Shown one piece after another: positions 7,933-14,754 of a stretch of 54,447 nt of DNA. This DNA comes from an uncultured Clostridia bacterium. Its GTDB lineage: Bacteria; Bacillota; Clostridia; Oscillospirales; CAG-272. The position numbers were made by a program, and so were the translations under genes. The DNA lies in assembly GCA_944391805.1 (NCBI GenBank), contig CALXUY010000080.1, positions 1 to 54,447 on the forward strand, given 5' to 3'. The notes under the pieces are model-generated. The model was given only the letters and a program-made list of their open reading frames with translations. It ran no database searches and was not told the origin of the DNA. The stretch's first letter is position 1. Every line of letters begins with the position of its first letter.

Positions 7933-9441
7933 TCAATCCGTCAGTTTTTCAAGATTCTGTGACCAAAGCTCCAGATACTGGTTTTCCACGTCCTGCGTCC
8001 AAGTCGCGCCGAGACTATCAACATAGCCGTTCAGAACACGCCTGACATAATAAACCGGGTTATTGCCCTTTACAAACAGCTCGCCAAAGAGCACTCCGAC
8101 ATCGAACACAATGCCCTCACGGATGATGTCGTACATATCAGCCAGGCGGTCGTCCGACGCGTTTCTGGATTTGAGATAAACCTCAAAGTAGGCCGGCCCG
8201 ATTCTGCGGTAGGCCTCGGAGGCCAGACATTCCAGCACAGCGGAGGAACGGTCGCGCTCCTCAACCGTCAGAGCGCTTGGAATGCAATACATGTCGTAGG
8301 TATTGGAAAAGTGGGTCTTGTAGCCGTCCTGCGTCTCGGAATCATACATCGGCATCGGCAGCACGCCAAAGCTCTGCTTGGGCTGCTGCTCCACAATCGA
8401 AAGCGCGCTCACATAGAATTGCACCCGCTGATCCAAGAACATTTTATACTGTGTATCATCCTTCCGATATACGTCTTCGTTATCCAGGAACTGACCGGTA
8501 AACCAATCCACAAAGTTGATCGATTCGGTGGTACCGATATTGAACCGCCACTCTCCGGATTCATTCTGATTCAGCACCTGAAAGCCTGCGGCAAAGTACC
8601 AAGCCTCGGTCCATACTTCATTGCCCATGCTCAAACCAAAGGTATCGGCACCGGTAACCTCGCCGGGAGTGGAGGTATCCTGATAGGTCCCCTCGATCAG
8701 CTCGAACATCGCCTCCATCGTCCACTCGTTGTTCTCCACCATGTCGTAGAGGGTGTTGATGTCCATATCCGGATGGTTTTTACTGAAGAGCTCCTTATCC
8801 ACAAACACGGCCAGCATGTTGCGCAGGTTGTTCCAGGAGGAGTTGTCGCCGGTAAAATAAACGTTGCCGTTGATCGTGACGTTTTCCAGCAGGGTGCCGC
8901 TCCACCAAGGCTTGCTGAAATTGAGGTATGCGGTATCGCTCATATCGCAAATCAGGCCCTGAACGGCCATGGTCGCGGGCGTGAGGTTGTAGGCCAGAAC
9001 CAGATCATAGGCTTCGCCGCCCTGCTCCAGCGCGCGCACAAAGTCGTCCATTTGTTTGTAGGCGCCCACCTCGCGCTCTACCTTCAGCGCAATGTTCAGG
9101 CGGTCCTCCACCACGCTCTTTCGCTTATACACCGCGGAATTGATGGTGTCTCCCGGGTCGGTATCGGCAAAGGATTTGCCGTACTGTGCAGAGTCGCAGA
9201 GAATGACAAAGTCCTCGTTGCCATAGTCCAGATCCTCCGGGAGATCGTCGTTTTCGTAATCCTCATATGGGTCACCGAGAATACTGTCGCCCGGCGTTCC
9301 GGGGCGGATGATCGTACTGCCGCCGGAGGTGTCGCCGCCGACAGGAGTGGTGTCCGTGCCGTCTCCCCCCTTGCTGCACCCGGCAAGCAGGGCAAGCAGC
9401 ATCAGACCAACCAAGGCAATGCAAAAAATTTGTTTCTTCAT
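7933..9441 (-). CDS. ABC-transporter extracellular solute-binding lipoprotein
   Basis: This 502-residue protein has a lipobox ending at Cys22 (LLAGC) and a Gly/Asp/Thr-rich linker. The rest is typical of family 1 (sugar-type) solute-binding proteins: an AVFVDKELF strand, an EWTMEAMFEL helix, FGVLPMPMYD and an AYRRIGPAYFEV-type C-terminal region. It should bind a small ligand, probably a sugar, outside the membrane. No permease or ATPase gene accompanies it, so its partner must be encoded elsewhere or it acts as a sensor. The start at 9441 was chosen because a signal peptide begins there after AAGGAG. Longer in-frame starts add non-signal sequence. It is the first gene of the operon ending at 1857 and is preceded by a structured leader. 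A truncated paralogue is at 19924-20874. Confidence 0.85.
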   Translation of the reverse strand: MKKQIFCIALVGLMLLALLAGCSKGGDGTDTTPVGGDTSGGSTIIRPGTPGDSILGDPYEDYENDDLPEDLDYGNEDFVILCDSAQYGKSFADTDPGDTINSAVYKRKSVVEDRLNIALKVEREVGAYKQMDDFVRALEQGGEAYDLVLAYNLTPATMAVQGLICDMSDTAYLNFSKPWWSGTLLENVTINGNVYFTGDNSSWNNLRNMLAVFVDKELFSKNHPDMDINTLYDMVENNEWTMEAMFELIEGTYQDTSTPGEVTGADTFGLSMGNEVWTEAWYFAAGFQVLNQNESGEWRFNIGTTESINFVDWFTGQFLDNEDVYRKDDTQYKMFLDQRVQFYVSALSIVEQQPKQSFGVLPMPMYDSETQDGYKTHFSNTYDMYCIPSALTVEERDRSSAVLECLASEAYRRIGPAYFEVYLKSRNASDDRLADMYDIIREGIVFDVGVLFGELFVKGNNPVYYVRRVLNGYVDSLGATWTQDVENQYLELWSQNLEKLTD

Positions 9442-9516
9442 CTTGTTCTCCTTCTTCGTTCGTTTGATATGTACCATCGCGTTTGAGACGATTGGTTTCG
9501 AGTGAGCCGTCAAACA

Positions 9517-9665
9517 AACCGTCTATTTGTTACATAGGCGGTTCAAATCTCAAACAAAAATACCCCGGAGCGGCACCGGGATATCAAAAAAGGAGGGATT
9601 TCAGAGGCAAACTGCGTGCATTTGACATTAAAAAGACCGCCTATGTAACAAATAGGCGGTCTTTT
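9517..9665 (-). promoter_or_regulatory. Structured leader: three hairpins, two mutually complementary
   Basis: In transcript order the leader holds: a 14-bp perfect hairpin (9631-9644 with 9652-9665) followed by U5, which looks like a terminator; a 7-bp GC-rich hairpin near 9561-9581, also followed by a U-run; and a 10-bp hairpin (9517-9526 with 9534-9543). The first and third are near-identical inverted copies of a segment containing TATTTGTTACATAGGCGG, so the 3' arm of one can pair with the 5' arm of the other. This could be an attenuator, or a 149-bp inverted-repeat element that landed in the leader. Confidence 0.6.
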
Positions 9666-9720
9666 GGTGACAGAGCGGCAGCGAGAAGCCGATCCTGCGG
9701 CAAAACAATTCTGCAATATA

Positions 9721-9749
9721 ACTATAATACAAAATCGGAAATTTGACAA
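9721..9749 (-). promoter_or_regulatory. Probable sigma-A promoter for the 9441-1857 operon
   Basis: On the minus strand TTGTCA (9744-9749), a 17-base spacer and TATAGT (9721-9726). It would give a leader of about 270 nt that contains the hairpins at 9517-9665. Confidence 0.6.
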
Positions 9750-9815
9750 TAGCATAAAATCCGATATTCATAGCATTTTGTCGCATATTTTGGCATTGCA
9801 AAAATAGAAAATAAA

Positions 9816-9845
9816 GGGGTTTTGTTAAATATATAACAAAACCCC
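9816..9845 (-). terminator. Intrinsic terminator of the double-barrel GDPD gene
   Basis: A 12-bp perfect stem (9816-9827 with 9834-9845, GGGGTTTTGTTA arms) with a 6-base loop, followed on the minus strand by TTTATTTTC. It lies 76 bases past the stop codon at 9922 and separates that gene from the promoter of the next operon. Apart from this, the hairpins and the promoter, 9442-9921 shows no gene. Confidence 0.85.
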
Positions 9846-9921
9846 CACTTGAATTTGTACATAAAAGCCAAATATTGTGTCGGAATAATTAGCCTTTTAT
9901 GACATTCCGGATTCAGACGCT

Positions 9922-11664
9922 TCAGGAAAACCGGAGGCAGAGCGGCTCGGAGAAAATACGGTAGCAATCGCCGAAGTGCAGCTCGAGCACCTGCATCAGC
10001 ATTACCTTCACGATTCCGGCGCGGTCGGCCGAATAGCTGCCGTCGGCATGGCTGTTCAGCTCGCCCTCCAGCACAAGAAGCTCGGTTTGCACCTCGGTAT
10101 GCGTCCGGTCACGAAAGTGATTGACGCCCACCGGCCGGAAGCACTCTCCCACCCGCCGCTCACGGGCAAACGCATCCGACGGCTCCAGCAAAACCGGCAG
10201 ATACAGGTACATGTCTCCGTGATCGGTTGTCCATGCGTCATAGCCCGCCAGATAGGTCTGGTCGCAGCGCTGCCCGTTTTTCTCCCAAACGCTGGGCGCC
10301 AGCGTCCAGCTCCGGGACCACGGAAAGAGCGTCAGCCCCCGCATTCTGGCATATTCATAAAAGGTGCGGTTGACCATCGTATCCTCGGGATTGTAGCCGG
10401 CAGCCCAGCCTGCCGTGAGAAAGGCGAGCCGATACAGGCGGTCCTCGGCCTCCGCACGGCTCTGCGGCGGGGTCAGCTCCCGGACGCTCTCACAGTGCGA
10501 AAGCGGAAGCGCGGGAAGCTGCGCGTGCACATAACCCAGCCCCGGCGTCAGCATCCCCATAATGCCGATGCAATTCTGCTGGGAGGTGGGGCGGGAGAGA
10601 ATTTCACCGGTCTGCGCAACCATCTCCTCCACCCGGTTGTATACCGCGTTCGGCTTGAACTCAATGAGCACCGGCGTATCCGGGAAATCCTTCATACCCG
10701 ACATCAGATCCTCCAGTTTGTCCACTCCCTCATCCGGGAAGCCGATTCTGCGCAGCGGTGCAAGCTCGGCATAGGGGGTCTGCTCGATAACCTTTTCCTC
10801 GCAGTCGAACAGCCCTCTGGTGTTGAGATTGTGCATCACAATGGGAACCAGATCGGAGGTCAGCTTCACATCAATCTCCGCGCCGTCAAAGCCGTATTCC
10901 CCGGCCGCGCGCACACCCGTGATGGTATTCTCCGAAAACTGCCCGTTGTTCTGAAAGCCCTTATGGGCATAGAGGCTGTGCATACGCAGAAAGCTGTTTT
11001 CGGGAAAGCGCTCGAGCAGCCGGTAGCATTCGGCAGGGTGGGAAGTAAGAATGCCGTTGACCCCCTTGGCCGCCGCCTCGGCAAAACCCTGCGTGTCCGG
11101 GCAAACCACGTGGATAAACCGCTGCTGCAGCGCGTGTACCGCATGGCGGGTGCAGACAGCCTCATCGAGAATGGCCATCACCGCGCCATGGGACACCAAT
11201 ATGCCGGAAAGCGCTGCAGGCTCATCCGGCAGCGCCGCTCCGCGGCAGTCCATCATACACCGCAGCACCGGCATGACGCGATAGGCCTCGCGCAGCAGCG
11301 CGCGGTCGGCATAGGAAGCACACAGAATCGCGTCGGCCACTCGGTTTTCGTTCAGGAATGCGGCCAGTGCGGCCGGCGTGTCCGGGGAGGAAATATACAG
11401 CACCGGCAGGGTGCGCGTGCAGAGCTGCAGCGCACGGTACAGGGTGGTCAGCGGGCGGCCCGCGGGGTCGGTCACGTTCAGCCGCGCGTCCACGCGGAGC
11501 ACCGCGTTCTGCGGAGGGCATTCTGACCCGAGCAGCGCCAGCGCGTCCTCGTCCTCCACCGGCGTGATCACCACCGGTGCGCCGACCACGCCGGACTGCG
11601 GCAGATAAAAATCCTTGGAAAAGCTGTCGCGAAAGCTGAGATACAGGGGTTTGGCAGGATTCAT
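9922..11664 (-). CDS. GDPD-superfamily protein with two phosphodiesterase-like barrels
   Basis: This 580-residue protein is about twice the usual length of glycerophosphodiester phosphodiesterases. Residues of about 245-540 form the recognisable domain: AHKG (normally HRG), SENT, AEIDVKLTSD with the metal-binding Glu and Asp, and VMHN (normally HD). The last strand motif is TTDHGD. The N-terminal 240 residues look like a second, degenerate barrel: VLRVDARLNVTD resembles the E-x-D strand and GVNGILTSHP resembles the final strand, but the HRG motif is missing. Substrate is probably a glycerophosphodiester or lipid headgroup. There is no signal peptide, so it is cytoplasmic. The start at 11664 (MNPAKP) is the best ATG, and upstream codons are poor. 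It has its own promoter, divergent from the AraC regulator. Confidence 0.8.
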   Translation of the reverse strand: MNPAKPLYLSFRDSFSKDFYLPQSGVVGAPVVITPVEDEDALALLGSECPPQNAVLRVDARLNVTDPAGRPLTTLYRALQLCTRTLPVLYISSPDTPAALAAFLNENRVADAILCASYADRALLREAYRVMPVLRCMMDCRGAALPDEPAALSGILVSHGAVMAILDEAVCTRHAVHALQQRFIHVVCPDTQGFAEAAAKGVNGILTSHPAECYRLLERFPENSFLRMHSLYAHKGFQNNGQFSENTITGVRAAGEYGFDGAEIDVKLTSDLVPIVMHNLNTRGLFDCEEKVIEQTPYAELAPLRRIGFPDEGVDKLEDLMSGMKDFPDTPVLIEFKPNAVYNRVEEMVAQTGEILSRPTSQQNCIGIMGMLTPGLGYVHAQLPALPLSHCESVRELTPPQSRAEAEDRLYRLAFLTAGWAAGYNPEDTMVNRTFYEYARMRGLTLFPWSRSWTLAPSVWEKNGQRCDQTYLAGYDAWTTDHGDMYLYLPVLLEPSDAFARERRVGECFRPVGVNHFRDRTHTEVQTELLVLEGELNSHADGSYSADRAGIVKVMLMQVLELHFGDCYRIFSEPLCLRFS

Positions 11665-11774
11665 ATGATTTTCACCGTTCGGCTGCCGGCCCGCTTCTTT
11701 ATGATGCAATACAGGCGTATGTCAGTGCCGGCAGCCGCGTCCTTTCTTCCGGTTTATTTTGGAATTTCCCCAAT

Positions 11775-11803
11775 ACTTTACCACACGGACAGTGAATTGT
11801 CAA
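11775..11803 (-). promoter_or_regulatory. Sigma-A promoter for the double-barrel GDPD gene
   Basis: TTGACA (11798-11803), a 17-base spacer and TAAAGT (11775-11780) on the minus strand. It diverges from the AraC promoter about 85 bases away, so one regulator bound between them could control both. Confidence 0.75.
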
Positions 11804-11887
11804 GTACTTTTTGTCCGCTGTTGTTAACAAAAAGTCGCATTTCAAAGCGCTTTTTACCGGACGATGTAATTTTTTGCCCGATTAATC

Positions 11888-11916
11888 TTGACAATTTGTC
11901 ATTTTTTTGATACAAT
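11888..11916 (+). promoter_or_regulatory. Sigma-A promoter for the AraC-family regulator
   Basis: Perfect TTGACA (11888-11893), a 17-base spacer and TACAAT (11911-11916), with the start codon 28 bases downstream at 11944. Confidence 0.85.
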
Positions 11917-11943
11917 AATTAAAAAAAACAGGAGGCACTTTGC

Positions 11944-12900
11944 ATGATATGCTCCTACATCCGCCAGACCTCACAGTATTCCTCCTTTGAATATCTCGAC
12001 AGTCCCGCACAGTTTGATGTGGTTCCGGAGGGGCTTTCCTGCTACAAGAACATTGTGTTTCTCACCAACGCCAACGAGCAGGAGAAAAGCATGCATGTCT
12101 ATTCGGTCGGCTATGAGGTTTCCGATCCGACAAAAGCGCTGTTCAACCGCATCTTCCCCTCTTACATGATTGTGCATTACATCTTGGGCGGGGAGGGCAG
12201 CTTCAACGGGAAGCACATCAAGCGCGGGGACTGCGCCATCGCCTTCCGCAACCGGAGCCACAGCCTTTGCACGGACCCGAACAATCCGCTCCGCTTTTAC
12301 TGGATCATGTTCAAGCATCCCGAAACCTTTTCCCCCACAGTGTTCGGACTGGACGAGGAGCGCCCCATCTTTTCCTATCATTTTGAAAGACAGATGAAAC
12401 GGATTCTGGAGGAGATGCTGCATTTTCACTCGAATCTGCAGGATCCGCATTGGTTTTATCTGAGCAAGTTCTATGAGCTGATGTCCTATCACCGCCAATC
12501 GGCGCCGCAAGCCCAGCAGCCCTCCCGCCACCATGCCTACAACAATTATGTGGCACTGGCCAAACGGATGTGGGAGCAAACCGCCTACGGGCTCTCGGTG
12601 GAGGACGTGGCGCATTCGCTCGGCTTTTCGCGCAAGCATTTCAGCCTGATTTTTTCCTCCCAGACCGGCATTCTGCCCCAGCAGTACATCCTGCAGCACA
12701 AAATCCGCCTGGCCAAGCTGCGCATGGAGGCCGGCGAGACCAGCCTGAAAAACCTCGCCTTTCAGCTCGGCTACAGCGATTACCCCTCGTTCTCCCGCGC
12801 GTTCAAGCACCAGACCGGAATCAGCCCGCACGATTTTCTGATTCAGGTGAAAAAAAGCAACACCGAGCAGCCGGACAAAATCGAGCCGCCCGGCCGGTGA
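11944..12900 (+). CDS. AraC-family transcriptional regulator
   Basis: This 318-residue protein has an N-terminal cupin-like ligand domain (residues of about 40-140, with HYILGGEGSFNGK and RGDCAIAFRN) and a C-terminal pair of helix-turn-helix motifs in the last 100 residues. The first is SVEDVAHSLGFSRKHFSLIF. The second, with LKNLAFQLGY and SFSRAFKHQTGISPHDF, matches the AraC signature. Such proteins usually activate sugar or surface-glycan genes on ligand binding. The start follows AGGAGG with a 9-base gap. It is transcribed alone and divergently from the double-barrel GDPD gene, which is the obvious target candidate, but no binding site can be shown by eye. Confidence 0.9.
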   Translation: MICSYIRQTSQYSSFEYLDSPAQFDVVPEGLSCYKNIVFLTNANEQEKSMHVYSVGYEVSDPTKALFNRIFPSYMIVHYILGGEGSFNGKHIKRGDCAIAFRNRSHSLCTDPNNPLRFYWIMFKHPETFSPTVFGLDEERPIFSYHFERQMKRILEEMLHFHSNLQDPHWFYLSKFYELMSYHRQSAPQAQQPSRHHAYNNYVALAKRMWEQTAYGLSVEDVAHSLGFSRKHFSLIFSSQTGILPQQYILQHKIRLAKLRMEAGETSLKNLAFQLGYSDYPSFSRAFKHQTGISPHDFLIQVKKSNTEQPDKIEPPGR

Positions 12901-12944
12901 CGGCCCTCGGCATTGCCGTTCCGCATGGACAGAGGTACGGGGAA

Positions 12945-12973
12945 TTGACAAAATCCGCGCTTTGTGATATAAT
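12945..12973 (+). promoter_or_regulatory. Consensus sigma-A promoter for the DUF3737 gene
   Basis: Perfect TTGACA (12945-12950), a 17-base spacer and perfect TATAAT (12968-12973). The start codon is 46 bases further at 13019. The promoter begins 45 bases after the AraC stop codon. Confidence 0.9.
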
Positions 12974-13018
12974 ATAGCGCATACAGAATCAAAAACAGTC
13001 AGGAATGAGGAGAACCGA

Positions 13019-13864
13019 ATGACCATCATCGAAAATCAGATTTTTGATCAGGAGCGCGCCCTCTACGAAAGCCGTGACATTGTTGCACAGGGCTGCCGCT
13101 TTGACGGTCCCGCGGACGGAGAGAGCGCCTTTAAGGAAAGCAGGGATATTGTTGCGGAGCACTGCTATTTCAATCTCCGCTATCCCTTCTGGCACGACAA
13201 AAACGTGCGCATCCGGAGCTGCGAGATGACCGCGCTCTGCCGCGCTGCGTTGTGGTACTCCGAGGACATTGTGATCTCGGACAGTCAGCTTCACGGTATC
13301 AAGGCGCTGCGCGAGTGCCGGAATATTGAAATGAGCGGGTGCGACATTCTGTCCCCGGAATTCGGCTGGTCGTCCTCGGACATTCGGATGCGGGACTGCA
13401 CGGCCGAGGGAGAATATTTTATGATGCGTGCCGCCAATCTGCACTTCACCAATCTGCGCATGAAGGGAAAATACTCCTTTCAGTACATCGAAAACGCCGT
13501 GTTTGAAAACTGCGCGTTTGACACCAAGGACGCCTTCTGGCACGCCAAGAACGTCACCGTGAAAAACTGCCTCGTGAAGGGGGAATACCTCGCGTGGTAC
13601 TGTGAAAACGTGACCTTTGATCACTGCAAGATCATCGGCACCCAGCCCCTGTGCTACTGCAAGGGTCTGCGTCTGATCGACTGTGAGATGGAAAGCGCGG
13701 ATCTCAGCTTTGAAAAATCCGACGTGCAGGCCACCGTCACCACACCGATCATCAGCATCAAGAACCCGACCTCTGGCTGCATCTCGGCTCCCGCCGTGCA
13801 GGAGATTATCCGCACCGACCCGCGTGCAAAAGCCGCCATCCGCATCGGCGGCAAGGAAGTATAA
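13019..13864 (+). CDS. DUF3737 family protein
   Basis: This 281-residue protein matches the DUF3737 family in length and pattern. It is a right-handed beta-helix made of short repeats with the rhythm (I)xxxxCxFxxxxAFWxxxNVxIxxS. Examples are FWHDKNVRIRSC, LWYSEDIVISDS, FWHAKNVTVKNC and AWYCENVTFDHC. Family members are widespread in Firmicutes and Bacteroidetes, are cytoplasmic, and have no established function. The start follows GAGGAG. There is no signal peptide. It is monocistronic, with its own consensus promoter. About 240 bases downstream is a strong bidirectional terminator that it shares with the minus-strand genes. Confidence 0.9.
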   Translation: MTIIENQIFDQERALYESRDIVAQGCRFDGPADGESAFKESRDIVAEHCYFNLRYPFWHDKNVRIRSCEMTALCRAALWYSEDIVISDSQLHGIKALRECRNIEMSGCDILSPEFGWSSSDIRMRDCTAEGEYFMMRAANLHFTNLRMKGKYSFQYIENAVFENCAFDTKDAFWHAKNVTVKNCLVKGEYLAWYCENVTFDHCKIIGTQPLCYCKGLRLIDCEMESADLSFEKSDVQATVTTPIISIKNPTSGCISAPAVQEIIRTDPRAKAAIRIGGKEV

Positions 13865-14066
13865 ACAGCCAGAGGAGATCGCACACATCGCTCCGAACAT
13901 CCGTAAACGGCAACCAGAATCCAGCGCGGGTGAAAATTGAACCTTCGGCCAGCAAGCAATGTGAAACATAATGCAAACAGGGCTCCGGCAGGAGATTTTT
14001 GCATGCATACAGCATTTCGGCAATAAAGCAAAAAATTGTGCAATCAATTTGGAGCGAAATGGACTG

Positions 14067-14145
14067 TGGTATAATAAATTTTGAATCATCGGCACAGCCG
14101 AATCAAAAAACCAAGGGCAAAAAAGATTTACTGCCCTTGGTTTTT
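14067..14145 (+). ncRNA. Possible small RNA: extended -10 promoter followed by terminator
   Basis: An extended -10 element (TGG then TATAAT, 14067-14075) would start transcription near 14082. About 15 bases later is a small TCGGC/GCCGA hairpin and then an intrinsic terminator at 14106-14145. The predicted product is about 70 nt with no ORF. The -35 is weak. It could be a real sRNA or a decayed promoter. The rest of 13865-14204 shows no gene. Confidence 0.3.
14106..14145. terminator. Bidirectional intrinsic terminator between convergent units
   Basis: The core stem ACCAAGGGCA/TGCCCTTGGT is extended by A/T pairs to 14 bp (14106-14119 with 14132-14145) with a 12-base loop. U-runs follow on both strands. 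It would end the DUF3737 side on the plus strand and the small-peptide operon on the minus strand. Confidence 0.85.
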
Positions 14146-14204
14146 GTTTTTTGCGCAAAAATTTTCTCAAAAATGAATTTGAGACATACGAACCGTAAAT
14201 AACC

Positions 14205-14429
14205 TTAAGGCAACACCGCACAATTCTGACTGTGCGCCGCCTGCGGCTCTCTGCACGTCAGATTTTTCGTCAAACAAACCAATTCTGAAAGAATTTTTTG
14301 ACAGCAGGCAATAGTGGATCTTATTTCAACAAGCTACGCTTGTAGGAGATTTGTGCAGTTTGGCGGAAAAGATGCAAAAAGTTGTGCGGTCAATTGGCTT
14401 GATCCGCGAATTGTGCGGTGTTGCCTTAA
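14205..14429. repeat. MITE-like element, copy 2
   Basis: A 225-bp relative of the repeat at 462-685 in the same orientation, with the same TTAAGGCAACACCGC ends and TTAA at each border. Differences are scattered substitutions and one small length change. It contains no gene. Its right-hand TTAA overlaps the stop codon of the small peptide gene at 14426-14560. Confidence 0.85.
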
Positions 14430-14560
14430 AACAAGCTGTCAAAATCCGTGTTGATAGGAGCCCCCTCCTCGTCCGGATGGAATATCAATGAGGTCACGAT
14501 CAGATCTTTCTGGCTCAAGTTTGCAAAGTCTATTGCCGGATGAATATAGCTTTTCATCAT
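14426..14560 (-). CDS. Small peptide (44 aa), second member of the YxxP...DLxxTS...DF type
   Basis: The start at 14560 follows AAGGAG by 6 bases; the next codon is also ATG. The peptide begins MMKSYIHPAIDF, has KDLIVTS in the middle, then an acidic stretch (HPDEEGAP) and ends in TDFDSLF. It matches the 41-residue peptide at 3958-4083 in length, N-terminal YxxP-like motif, DL-hydrophobic-TS centre and Asp-Phe tail. It lies 194 bases downstream of the frameshifted secreted protein gene that carries the GFEI module. Its stop codon is formed at the edge of the MITE insertion, so the original C terminus may have been longer. Function unknown. Confidence 0.65.
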   Translation of the reverse strand: MMKSYIHPAIDFANLSQKDLIVTSLIFHPDEEGAPINTDFDSLF

Positions 14561-14754
14561 TGTAATCTCCTTCTGCCGATATGAATTTGATCGCTTCAAT
14601 CTGAAAGCGCTGACACGACTTTTTGCAGCAATCAGCAGCCCTGCTGCAAATGCTGCGAGAGCCGAGGGCGGTGCCTCACCGGAAGCACCGGCTTGCGATC
14701 GTCTCGCGCGCTGCCGATACACCGGTCACTGTCGCTGCAAATTCCTTTCTCCTG

